From contig NZ_CP041186.1 of assembly GCF_006517175.1 (NCBI RefSeq), positions 1,267,001 to 1,331,000 on the forward strand: a stretch of 64,000 bases of DNA, read 5' to 3'. Shown piece by piece: positions 20,720 to 28,401 of this stretch. Positions within the stretch are counted from its first letter, which is position 1; each line of letters begins with the position of its first letter. The notes below the pieces were generated by a model. The model did not search any database and was not told where the DNA came from. It saw only the letters and a program-made list of their open reading frames with translations. This stretch comes from Persicimonas caeni (lineage in GTDB: Bacteria; Myxococcota_A; Bradymonadia; Bradymonadales; Bradymonadaceae). The position numbers and the translations under genes are program-made.

Positions 20720-22630
20720 ATGAAAGTTCGTTCCCTTGTACTAGCCGCGACATTGCTCGCCAGCGCCGGCCTCGGTGTCGGATGTGGTGATAGCAATATC
20801 GAAGAGACGAAGGTTCCCAAGCTGACCCTGGAGCAGTCGACTCCGCAGGTGATGCCTCTGCAATTGCCCAATCCGCCCAACCGGATGCAATCGCAGATCG
20901 ACATCAAATTCCGCAACACCGGCGAGGCCGACCTCGAGGTGACCGGTGTCGAGTGGGTGGCTCACCCGGACCGCCTGGTAGGCATCGGTGAGAAGACCAA
21001 AGACGAGGCGTGTGAGTACAGCGCCGACGCGGCGCCGACCTACGACACCAGCGGCACCTGTAGCGACGGTGAGTATTGCTGGTGGGGAAGCAAGCGCTGC
21101 CGCGAAGCCGGCCTTCCTGCCCCGTTCGTCGTCGAGCCCAACCAGCTCGGCCTCATCGAGGTGATCGTGCTTCCGGGCTCGGAATCCATCGACTGCCCCG
21201 AGGCGCCCAGCGGGCGTGACGTCCCCGACAACTACTGCGGCGAGTTGTTGGTCAAGACCAACGCCAACAACAACTCGGATATCATTAGCGAAGGCAACCT
21301 TCGCATCTTCTTCACCTACGAGCCGGGCAGCGGCACCATCGACGTCGACCCGACCACGATCAGCTTCAGCGGCGTGGCCCCCGGCACCTCGGCCAGCCGA
21401 GAGATCACCATCACCAACTCGGCGTCCGAAGGCGCGCTCGACATCGACCAGTTGAGCCTGCAGGAACACACGAACATGTTCGAGATCACCGGCGCCGAGT
21501 CGGTCCCCACCGAGATCGCGCCCGGCTCGCAGAAGACCTGGACGCTGACCTTCAACGCCCCCAGCGATTGGGACCAGGAGACCTTCGGCACCAACGTGCA
21601 GATTCTGTCCTCGGGCACCAACGAAAAAGAGACGCTGATTCCGGTCACCGTCTCCAACCAGCTCGACCTGCCGGCCATCAAGCTCGAGCCCAACGTGCTG
21701 CGCTTCGACCAGAGCACCACCCAGACGCTGGTGATCAGCAACGAGGGCGCGGCCAACCTGACGCTGCAGAGCTTCTCGGTCCAGCCGTCGACGCTGTCGA
21801 GCGCTTACTCCTTCGCCATCAGCGGCCAGTCGATCGACAACGGCATTCCGTCGAACGAAAAGGTCATCCAGCCCGGCTCGTCGAAGGAAGTGACCATCGA
21901 TTTCACCGCCCCCGGCGACGGCAATGGCATCGCCACGCTCGATATCGGCTACAACTACTTCGTCGACGGCGACTCGCGAAACGACTCGGCGACGGCCACC
22001 CTTTTGGGGAGCGCCGGCAGTTCGCCGGTCGGCCTGGTCAGCCCCGACAGCTTCACCTTCCGCGCCGCCAGCGGCAACAGCCAGACGCGCAGCTTCGCGG
22101 TGCGTAACGTAGGCACCCAGGACCTGACGATCTCGAGCGCCGACTTCAGCGCTGCGACCGGCTCGGCCGACGACTTCTCGGTCCAGGGTGCCACGGGCAC
22201 CATCCCGGCCGGCGGCCTCAAAGAGGTCACGCTGAGCTACGACGCCAGCGACGATCAGATGGACAACGTGACGCTGACGCTGGGCTCGGACACCGCCGGC
22301 ACGCCGATGACCGTGCTGCTCTTCGCCGAGCAGGGCGCGCAGGCCTCCGACGTGACCGCCCAGATCACTCCGGGCTTTGCCAACGACTTGACCACCGTGG
22401 GCGAAGAGGCGCGCTTTAGCGCTCGCCAGAGCAGCGGCGTCGACCAGGCTGCGCTCGACGGAGCCAGCTGGGTCTTGTTGTCGCGCCCGAGCTCGAGCTC
22501 GGCGTTCGTCTACAAGACGGGTGCCGACCTGTCGTTCTTCCCCGACGTCGCCGGCGAGTACAAGCTGGGACTGACGCTTTACGACGGAACCGTCGGCTCG
22601 CAGGCCACCTACACGTTCACGGCCGAATAA
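20720..22630 (+). CDS. Lipoprotein with choice-of-anchor D / ASH-type beta domains
   Basis: 636 residues from ATG 20720. Signal peptide with lipobox L-G-V-G-C. Two or more repeats of about 110 residues contain the pattern F-x-x-V-A-P-G-T-S-x-S-R-x-I-T-I-T-N (around residues 225-250) and a later F-R-A-A-S-G-N-S-Q-T-R (around 450), typical of bacterial choice-of-anchor D / ASPM-SPD2-Hydin Ig-like domains. The last 90 residues resemble a PKD-like domain (P-D-V-A-G-E-Y). Few Cys compared with neighbours. Likely a periplasmic or surface structural or binding protein; partner unknown. Confidence 0.83.
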   Translation: MKVRSLVLAATLLASAGLGVGCGDSNIEETKVPKLTLEQSTPQVMPLQLPNPPNRMQSQIDIKFRNTGEADLEVTGVEWVAHPDRLVGIGEKTKDEACEYSADAAPTYDTSGTCSDGEYCWWGSKRCREAGLPAPFVVEPNQLGLIEVIVLPGSESIDCPEAPSGRDVPDNYCGELLVKTNANNNSDIISEGNLRIFFTYEPGSGTIDVDPTTISFSGVAPGTSASREITITNSASEGALDIDQLSLQEHTNMFEITGAESVPTEIAPGSQKTWTLTFNAPSDWDQETFGTNVQILSSGTNEKETLIPVTVSNQLDLPAIKLEPNVLRFDQSTTQTLVISNEGAANLTLQSFSVQPSTLSSAYSFAISGQSIDNGIPSNEKVIQPGSSKEVTIDFTAPGDGNGIATLDIGYNYFVDGDSRNDSATATLLGSAGSSPVGLVSPDSFTFRAASGNSQTRSFAVRNVGTQDLTISSADFSAATGSADDFSVQGATGTIPAGGLKEVTLSYDASDDQMDNVTLTLGSDTAGTPMTVLLFAEQGAQASDVTAQITPGFANDLTTVGEEARFSARQSSGVDQAALDGASWVLLSRPSSSSAFVYKTGADLSFFPDVAGEYKLGLTLYDGTVGSQATYTFTAE

Positions 22631-22649
22631 GAACGGCCACATAACGTGC

Positions 22650-22724
22650 TGACCACAGAGGACGCCGAGGGCACAGAGGAGTTATCTTCTTCGCCCTCGG
22701 CGTCCTCTTTGCGCTCTGCGGTCA
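22650..22724. terminator. Inverted repeat between convergent genes
   Basis: A perfect 15-bp stem (22658-22672 with 22693-22707) nested in outer arms T-G-A-C-C-R-C-A-G-A-G (22650 and 22714). It lies 20 bp past the stop at 22630 and covers the end of the radical SAM gene. The periodic C-A-C-R-G-R-G-G pattern resembles the hairpin at 16788. Confidence 0.6.
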
Positions 22725-23735
22725 AAAAAGCCTTTGCTGCAACGGGCCGCGCTTCTCGAGTTCGGTCGCCACGCCGGCGCCCTGCCGCGCGTTGAGGCCG
22801 AGGCGCTTGCACTGCGTCTCGAAGAGCTTCGAGATGATCTTCCAACGCGGCCCCTTCCCTACCATCCGCCCGCCAAACTGAGACTCGTTGAGCTTGCCCT
22901 GGCGCACGTCGCGCACCGTGTTCAAGATCTTGTCGGCCCGATCGGGCATGACCTGACGGATGCGCCCCTCGAAGACCGGCAGCACCTCCGCCGGGAGCCG
23001 AAGCAGCGTCATGAATGCGCGTGTGGCTCCGAGTTCGGCGGCACGCTCGAGGATTGTAGGGACGTCGCTGTCGTTGAGTCCGGGGATGATGGGCGCGATG
23101 GCCACGCCGGTGGTGATGCCCGCCTCGGAGAGTATTTGAATGGTGCGAAAGCGCTGTGAGATGGCGCTCGCGTGAGGCTCCACAGCCCAGCCGAACTCGT
23201 CGTCGGCGAAGGGAATGCTCACATACACGTGCACGCCGGCCTCCTCGTTGAGGCGCTCGAGCACATCGACGTCGCGACGGATCAGCGACCCCTTGGTCAC
23301 GATCGCCACCGGATTGCCGATCTTGGCGCAAACCTCCAGACACTTGCGGGTGATCCCGTAGCTCGCCTCGAGCGGCTGATAACAGTCGGTGATCCCCGAG
23401 AAGGCCACCGGCTCTCGCTCCCAGCCGGGCTTCTCGAACGCGCGCAACAACAGATCGGCGGCGTTGGTCTTGACGATGATCTTTCGCTCGAAGTCGGTCC
23501 CGGCGCCAAAGTCGAGGTATTGATGCGTCGGTCGCGCGTAGCAATAGGCGCAGCCGTGGTAGCAGCCGCGATAGGGATTGACGCCGAAGCAGAACGGGAT
23601 GTCCGGGCTGTTGTTCTTCGTCAGGATGGAGCGCGCCTGCTCCTCGTAGACGCAGAGCTCGGCCTCGGGCGGCTCGCCGAGCCACTCGACATGCGTCGAA
23701 CTCCAAGGGTTGGGCGGGTTATCGACTTGTTTCAT
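22722..23735 (-). CDS. Radical SAM protein, PA0069 / SplB-like family
   Basis: 337 residues, family length. Y-R-G-C-Y-H-G-C-A-Y-C-Y-A near residues 51-62 gives the C-x(3)-C-x(2)-C ligands of the radical SAM [4Fe-4S] cluster. F-S-G-I-T-D-C-Y-Q-P-L-E and the I-V-T-K segment are typical of the PA0069 group, a family related to spore photoproduct lyase whose substrate is not established. No DNA-repair partner lies next to it. The promoter is not evident; the gene is divergent from the restriction-like gene, with an inverted repeat between. Confidence 0.88.
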   Translation of the reverse strand: MKQVDNPPNPWSSTHVEWLGEPPEAELCVYEEQARSILTKNNSPDIPFCFGVNPYRGCYHGCAYCYARPTHQYLDFGAGTDFERKIIVKTNAADLLLRAFEKPGWEREPVAFSGITDCYQPLEASYGITRKCLEVCAKIGNPVAIVTKGSLIRRDVDVLERLNEEAGVHVYVSIPFADDEFGWAVEPHASAISQRFRTIQILSEAGITTGVAIAPIIPGLNDSDVPTILERAAELGATRAFMTLLRLPAEVLPVFEGRIRQVMPDRADKILNTVRDVRQGKLNESQFGGRMVGKGPRWKIISKLFETQCKRLGLNARQGAGVATELEKRGPLQQRLF

Positions 23736-24068
23736 GGATGTGTGTGTTCGAAGTCGTGGGTTGCGAGTTGGAGGTGGTTCAGTGGCGCAACGCCCTCAAC
23801 ATAGGCAATTAAGGACATAAGGGTTGCGAACCGGAACATATTCTCAATTCGCAGCCCCTAAATCCTTAATTGCTTATGTAGCGGGCGCTGCGTGTCTGCA
23901 AGGCCACCATATCCAAATCGACAGCACTTAGAACCGCTGCCCACGCACCTCCTTGACAACGAAAGCAGAAAACATATAGTGACGCGCCGATTTGACTGTT
24001 GCCAGAACGAATCGCAAAGCAGACATAAATCGGCCGGCGACCAGCGTCGGCCACCGAATGGAGACAAC
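23736..24068. other. Intergenic region containing a 69-bp inverted-repeat element
   Basis: 333 bp between divergent genes. It is dominated by the inverted repeat at 23805-23873. I see no gene here; the in-frame extension of the next CDS into this region (to 23892) has no ribosome binding site and different codon use. Confidence 0.5.
23805..23873. repeat. Dispersed inverted-repeat element, copy A
   Basis: Arms of 26 nt (23805-23830 and 23848-23873) match at 22 of 26 positions when one is reverse-complemented, core GCAATTAAGGA, loop 17 nt. Both arms recur at 31943-32075. Confidence 0.75.
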
Positions 24069-24749
24069 ATGGCAGACAAGGTCTACCGCAACGTCGGCGA
24101 GCTGTTCGAAGAAGAGCGGTTCAGCCAGATCAGCGAATACCAAGAGTGGAAGTCCGACCAGATCGAAGAGGATCGTCGCAAGCTCGAGGAGCTCCTCGAG
24201 AAGCGCGAGACTCAGATCGAAGAAGGTCTGGCCGAGATGGAAACGCGTTATTTTTGGGTCAGCTACGTGCTGCGCGCCCTCGGCTACGCCTACAGCGTTG
24301 CTGAGATGACGCCCGAGGCGACCGAAGCAGACGAGCCGCGCCCCGACTTCGTGCTTTTCGAGTCGGCCCAAGACTTCAACGCCGCCCTGCCGTACCGCGG
24401 CGAGCGTGAGTTCTTCGTGCACGCTCTTTCGATCATGCGCGGGCTGGCGTGGGACGCCTCGCTCGACGAGATTCAGGAAGAAGAAGGCGTGATGAACCCG
24501 GCCTTCGAGATCGACCGCTTCATCCGCGCCACCGGCGTCGAGTGGGGAATCCTGACCAACGGTCGCAAGTGGCGTCTTTTCCACCGCGACACCGTCGGTC
24601 TGATGGACACCTTCTACGAGGTCGACCTGATCGCCGCGCTCGAGTCGGGCGACACCGAGGCGTTCAAGTACTTCTGGATGGTCTTCAGCCCGCAAGCGCT
24701 GGCCGGCCATGGTGAAGTCGAGCCGATCGTGCGCCGCATGCTGCACTGA
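24069..24749 (+). CDS. Orphan type IIG restriction-like N-terminal domain (probably catalytically dead)
   Basis: 226 residues from ATG 24069 (GGAG 6 nt upstream). Residues about 20-60 are a charged coiled coil. R-P-D-F-V-L-F near residue 92, the segment A-T-G-V-E-W-G-I-L-T-N-G-R-K-W-R-L-F near 155-175 and F-Y-E-V-D-L near 185 match the PD-(D/E)xK N-terminal domain of Eco57I/type IIG restriction-modification proteins, from memory of the family. Those proteins continue into a methyltransferase; here the frame stops and none follows. The expected E-x-K before the L-D dipeptide reads R-G-L, so nuclease activity is doubtful. It could be a binding, regulatory or anti-phage remnant. Confidence 0.65.
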   Translation: MADKVYRNVGELFEEERFSQISEYQEWKSDQIEEDRRKLEELLEKRETQIEEGLAEMETRYFWVSYVLRALGYAYSVAEMTPEATEADEPRPDFVLFESAQDFNAALPYRGEREFFVHALSIMRGLAWDASLDEIQEEEGVMNPAFEIDRFIRATGVEWGILTNGRKWRLFHRDTVGLMDTFYEVDLIAALESGDTEAFKYFWMVFSPQALAGHGEVEPIVRRMLH

Positions 24750-24813
24750 GCCGCACGCGCCCCGGAATTTGGGGCATCCAGCAGCGCTTATACCGGAGAG
24801 GCCTGGCCGACTG

Positions 24814-24843
24814 CTTGATTGGCCGGGCCATTCCGTTATATTT
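24814..24843 (+). promoter_or_regulatory. Candidate promoter for rpsU
   Basis: TTGATT, an 18-bp spacer and TATTTA at 24838-24843, about 100 bp before rpsU. The -35 box lies inside a small GGCC-type hairpin (24800-24829) that may also end the upstream gene. Confidence 0.4.
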
Positions 24844-24944
24844 AGCACCGCTCGTGACGGGCCGGCTTTCCGGCTCGCTTACGAGGACCAGATAAGATAG
24901 AGAACACGAGCCATTCGCCGATATAGAACTTTCGAGGAACACCC

Positions 24945-25178
24945 ATGGCAAGAGACGAACTGGGACCAATTGAGGTCGAAGTCAGGGACAACAACATCAA
25001 CCGCGCGCTCAACCGCCTCAAGCGTGAGATCGGTCGCGAGGGCATCAGCCGCGAGCTGAAGCGTCGTCGCTTCTACGAGAAGCCGAGCGTGGCCAAGCGC
25101 CGCAAGATGCGCGAGGCCGAGCGTCGCCGCCGCAAGGAAGAGCGTCGCGCGCGTCGTCGCCGTCGTCGGCGGCGCTAG
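24945..25178 (+). CDS. rpsU: Small ribosomal subunit protein bS21
   Basis: 77 residues. The N-terminal V-E-V-R-D-N-N-I-N-R-A-L-N-R-L-K-R and the R-R-R-x-Y-E-K-P-S segment are diagnostic for bS21, a late-binding 30S protein near the mRNA exit. The tail is extremely Arg-rich (about 18 Arg in the last 28 residues), longer and more basic than in E. coli (71 residues). AGGAACACC precedes the ATG. It is monocistronic, with its own terminator. Confidence 0.95.
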   Translation: MARDELGPIEVEVRDNNINRALNRLKREIGREGISRELKRRRFYEKPSVAKRRKMREAERRRRKEERRARRRRRRRR

Positions 25179-25203
25179 ACGCTAGCGGTCGAAGAAACGA
25201 AAG

Positions 25204-25238
25204 AGCCCGGGCATCTTTGATGATGTCCGGGCTTTTTT
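25204..25238 (+). terminator. Rho-independent terminator of rpsU
   Basis: 12-bp stem (one G-U) AGCCCGGGCATC with GATGTCCGGGCT, 6-nt loop, then TTTTTT. Canonical. Confidence 0.92.
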
Positions 25239-25274
25239 GTGGCGCGCCCGGCCGGGCGCGCCACAAAAAAGCCC
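25229..25274. repeat. 46-bp perfect palindrome between convergent terminators
   Basis: Each half is 23 bp with no spacer, and the halves include the T-run of the rpsU terminator and the A-run of the opposing terminator. Confidence 0.85.
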
Positions 25275-25299
25275 CGAGCCGAACGAGTCGACTCGGGGC
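25265..25299 (-). terminator. Rho-independent terminator of the VWA lipoprotein gene
   Basis: On the minus strand, GCCCCGAG pairs with CTCGGGGC (8 bp, 13-nt loop), followed by six T. It lies 22 bp past the stop of the gene at 25321. Confidence 0.88.
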
Positions 25300-25320
25300 G
25301 AAGTGATTGGGGCTTATGTG

Positions 25321-27099
25321 TCAGCCGCCGATGCAGCTCGAGGTGCCGTCGCCGTTGGGAGCGCACACGCCCGAGCAGCAGTCACCGTTCTGCTCGCAGG
25401 TGACCCCGAGCGGGCGACACGGAGGCTGGCAGATGTTGTCGCGGCAGTTACCCAAGCAGCAATCGCCGTCTTCGGTGCAGCTCTCGTTCTCGAACGAGCA
25501 CTGCGGGCAGCCTTCGTCGATTTCGCCGTCACAGTTGTTGTCGACGCCGTCGCAGACCTCGGGAGTGCAGTCTTCGCATCCCTCGTCGATTTCACCATCA
25601 CAATCGTTGTCGAGGTAGTCGCAGATTTCCTCGCCGCTCTCCTGGCAGTCTGTGGCGCAGCCCATGGTGATTTTAAGGGGGCTGGGCGCGTTCGGGTCGG
25701 CGTTGCGCAGCGTATTGCACGACTGGCCGTGCAGCGTGAGCGTGTTGGCGCCCGCGTCGTAGGTATAACCGTTGGAAGCATCCTGGCTGACCGGGGTGCC
25801 CTGGATCTCGACCCAGATCTTCGCGGGGTCCTCGGGCGGCGGGTCGAGCACGTAGGAACACGAGATGACCTGATCGTTGATGTTACTGAGCACGTTGACC
25901 AACTGACCCGGGCTGTCGGCGGTGTAGTGGCTGTTGGTGCCGCCACGCTGGGCGATCTGGTCGAGGTTCGAGGGGTTGGCGCCCGAGTTGAAGCCGATGA
26001 CGTAGACCGGCACGCCGGCGTTGTAGAGCGCGCCCGCCTGGTTGGCCGCGTAGGTCTGCTCGCCGCAGCCGTCGTTGGGGTTACCGTCGGTGATCAGCAC
26101 GACGACCTTGGGGCGAACCGCATCCAGGCTGTCGCTCGGGTCGCTGTAGAGCGACTGGTTGCGCACCTGATAGAGCGCACCTCCGGTCGGGGTGACGCCC
26201 CCGGCGCTGACGCCCGAGTACGAGGACTTGATCGTGCTGGCCGGGTGCAAGCCCATGTCCAGAATCTCACTGCCTGCCGCGGTGCACTCGTTGCTGCCCG
26301 CAGGGTAGATGAGCATGCCGAAGCGCACGGTGCTCGACAGTTGGTCGGCCATGGTATTGAGCGCCGACTTGGCCTCCGAGAGGCTGCCTCCGGACATCGA
26401 GCCCGACTTGTCGAGAATGATGTAGATATTCGGCTCGACCTCGGTGAACTGACCCTGCTGGTTGCCGCAGATATCGCCCACCGGCGTCGGGGTGCACGCG
26501 TCGCCCTGCCCGTCGCCGTTCGAGTCGGCCTGGTCGTAGTTGGCGGCGTTCGGACAGTTGTCACACGCGTCGCCCAGCGAATCGCCGTCGGCGTCACCCT
26601 GCCCCGGGTTGGAGGTGTTCGGGCAGTTGTCCTCGATGGTCGGGGTGCCGTCGTTGTCGTGGTCGAGGGTGGAGTCGTAGCTCGGCCCGTCGGCGCAGGC
26701 ATCGCCCTGGCCGTCGCCGTCACTGTCAGCCTGGTCGAAGTTGGCCGCGTCGACACAGTTGTCGCACGCGTCACCGACGCCGTCGCCGTCACCGTCGGCC
26801 TGGTCGGGGTTCGACGCGTTGGCACAGTTGTCCAGCCGGTTGGGGATGTTGTCCCCGTCGTTGTCGTCCCACGGACGCGCCGGCTCGGTGTCCTGATCTT
26901 GGACATCACCAGCGTCGGTGCCACCACCACCGCCGTCGTTGTCGCCGCCGGACGGCTCACACTCGCCGGTCACGGCATTTTGCTCTTCGCCATCGGCGCA
27001 GCTACTGCTGTTCGAAACGTTGGCCGTGCCGTCAGTGCTACACGCCGCCAAGCCCCAAACGAACAATAGCACGACGATCTTCGCGATGATCCGATTCAT
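25321..27099 (-). CDS. VWA-domain lipoprotein with thrombospondin type 3 and MopE-like repeats
   Basis: 592 residues. Lipobox G-L-A-A-C. Residues about 75-200 hold thrombospondin type 3 calcium-binding repeats (D-x-D-x-D-G-x-G-D-A-C-D-N-C). A von Willebrand A domain follows (about 220-400) with a complete-looking MIDAS start D-K-S-G-S-M-S near 227 and I-T-D-G-N near 337. The C-terminus has two MopE-like C-D-N-N/D-C-D-G-E-I-D-E-G-C motifs and a Cys-rich tail. Together these suggest a calcium-dependent surface adhesin or ligand-binding protein; the ligand is unknown. GGGAG precedes the ATG. A 511-bp leader region with two long hairpins lies upstream. Confidence 0.9.
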   Translation of the reverse strand: MNRIIAKIVVLLFVWGLAACSTDGTANVSNSSSCADGEEQNAVTGECEPSGGDNDGGGGGTDAGDVQDQDTEPARPWDDNDGDNIPNRLDNCANASNPDQADGDGDGVGDACDNCVDAANFDQADSDGDGQGDACADGPSYDSTLDHDNDGTPTIEDNCPNTSNPGQGDADGDSLGDACDNCPNAANYDQADSNGDGQGDACTPTPVGDICGNQQGQFTEVEPNIYIILDKSGSMSGGSLSEAKSALNTMADQLSSTVRFGMLIYPAGSNECTAAGSEILDMGLHPASTIKSSYSGVSAGGVTPTGGALYQVRNQSLYSDPSDSLDAVRPKVVVLITDGNPNDGCGEQTYAANQAGALYNAGVPVYVIGFNSGANPSNLDQIAQRGGTNSHYTADSPGQLVNVLSNINDQVISCSYVLDPPPEDPAKIWVEIQGTPVSQDASNGYTYDAGANTLTLHGQSCNTLRNADPNAPSPLKITMGCATDCQESGEEICDYLDNDCDGEIDEGCEDCTPEVCDGVDNNCDGEIDEGCPQCSFENESCTEDGDCCLGNCRDNICQPPCRPLGVTCEQNGDCCSGVCAPNGDGTSSCIGG

Positions 27100-27254
27100 C
27101 TCCGACTCCCATTAGCAAGTGAGCCAATTTGTATGTAGTAAATGCCGCTTCGACTGGATATCCCTGCAACCGACGACAAGTGTAGCGATCTTGGAGGGCG
27201 GAAGAAAGTTCCGTTTAAATCCTTTTGCGCACAGTGTACTACACGAAGCCCCTG

Positions 27255-27426
27255 AATGTTGATTCGCGTGTAAAAGTCTCCCGTCGGCATCGCCGGCTGA
27301 TTTTCCCGCTGTCTTCGCCGCCAATACTCGACGATGCTCCCCGCATCGCCTGCGTTTGTCGGCTTCGATACCGGCAAAATCACCTCGCCGAGCCTCGGTC
27401 CGACCTCTTACACACGAATCAATGTT
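27255..27426. repeat. Long hairpin element 1
   Basis: Outer arms of 19 nt (27255-27273 and 27408-27426) pair at 16 of 19 positions. Inside, GTCGG/CCGAC, TGATTTT/AAAATCA (27298 and 27376) and an apex CGATGC-TCCCC-GCATCG (27332-27348) are nested in the right order around one centre near 27340. It may be a structured RNA or a small palindromic mobile repeat. Confidence 0.6.
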
Positions 27427-27448
27427 AAAGAATGTGTGAAGCGCGCTA

Positions 27449-27606
27449 AGTGCAAACACGGAAGTTGTGTGCGATTGAGGGCGAGCGCATCGCCGGGAGG
27501 CCAAGGAGAGAGAACGCAGTGGTAGCAGCGCTACATCAAGTTCTTTCGACGCAGGCATCGTGGCGATGAGCCGACCTCAAAGCACCAGAATTTCCGTGTT
27601 TGCACT
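27449..27606. repeat. Long hairpin element 2 with perfect 15-bp ends
   Basis: Perfect 15-bp inverted arms (27449-27463 and 27592-27606), then nested pairs TTGAGG/CCTCAA (27475 and 27575), CATCGCC/GGCGATG (27488 and 27562), AGAAC/GTTCT (27511 and 27540) and an apex GTAG-CAGCG-CTAC (27522-27534). The internal loops are near-symmetric. It begins 4 bp beyond the stop of the membrane protein gene. Confidence 0.7.
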
Positions 27607-27610
27607 CAAA

Positions 27611-28141
27611 TCAACGACCCAGCCAAACGAGGAGATCGGGTGAGGCGAAGCTGTACCCCAGCACCAGCAAGAGCCCGAGCACCACGGTGTTGACGACCGT
27701 TTGGCGGTCGTGTGCCAGCGGCACGTCCGTTTGCTTGGCGAGAAACCAAAGCAAGAGCACGCCGAGCAGAAAATTGGCGCCCGTGCGAAGGATCTGCAGT
27801 TCGACGGTCGACCACTGCCCCGCCAGGCCAAACGTCGCTGCTTGGATAAGGCCCCAGACAGTCCCGCAGAGTCCCAACGCGAAGATCGCGGCTCGCGCCT
27901 CGAAGTTGCGTGCGATAAGCAAGAACGCGACGCCGAAGGTGGCCGCCGGCCCGAGCAAAAAGCCGCTGTAGAGCAAGACATACGGTGAGACCTCGGCAAA
28001 CGCGGCCTTTTGACGCTCTTTGGCCGTGTGCTGGCGCATGAAGCGTCGCATGGCGTCGCGCTCGGCCGCCTTGCGTGCCTCGGACCACTCTCGGTCGATG
28101 TCGAGCCCGCTCTCTTCCCCACTCTCTTCCTGCGACTTCAT
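27611..28141 (-). CDS. Small four-helix membrane protein, unknown function
   Basis: 176 residues from ATG 28141 (GAGG upstream; the longer frame from 28228 has an implausible Arg/Gly-rich start). The first 60 residues are charged and cytoplasmic, with a basic helix. Four hydrophobic segments follow at roughly 62-85, 92-115, 122-140 and 148-172. I do not recognise the family. It is divergent from the pyruvate dehydrogenase operon with about 260 bp between them. Confidence 0.65.
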   Translation of the reverse strand: MKSQEESGEESGLDIDREWSEARKAAERDAMRRFMRQHTAKERQKAAFAEVSPYVLLYSGFLLGPAATFGVAFLLIARNFEARAAIFALGLCGTVWGLIQAATFGLAGQWSTVELQILRTGANFLLGVLLLWFLAKQTDVPLAHDRQTVVNTVVLGLLLVLGYSFASPDLLVWLGR

Positions 28142-28260
28142 GCCACGCCTCGATTGATGCACCAACCCCACCTCGCGCCCGACCATCCTACCCCACCCCG
28201 CCCGACCGCCCAAGCACCAACGAGGCATCCCGGCTTTAAGACGGCCACCACCGTTGCAAC

Positions 28261-28289
28261 TTGACGACTCCCCCCCAGGGAACTATTGG
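28261..28289 (+). promoter_or_regulatory. Candidate promoter of the pyruvate dehydrogenase operon
   Basis: TTGACG, a 17-bp spacer and TATTGG at 28284-28289, about 110 bp before the E1 alpha ATG. A good -35 box with a weak -10. Confidence 0.4.
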
Positions 28290-28401
28290 GATCGGTGCGC
28301 CGTAGGCGCATTCGAGCAACCATTACGGCGGCCCCAGCACGCCGCGCGCGTCGACCAGCTGCCGCCCCCGATAACGCTAACACCGACCCAGAGTGTTCGA
28401 C

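Noticed and set aside
27112-27558. 148-codon minus-strand frame across the long hairpins
   Set aside because: Composition unlike real genes here and it runs through both inverted-repeat elements; RNA or repeat structure explains the region better.
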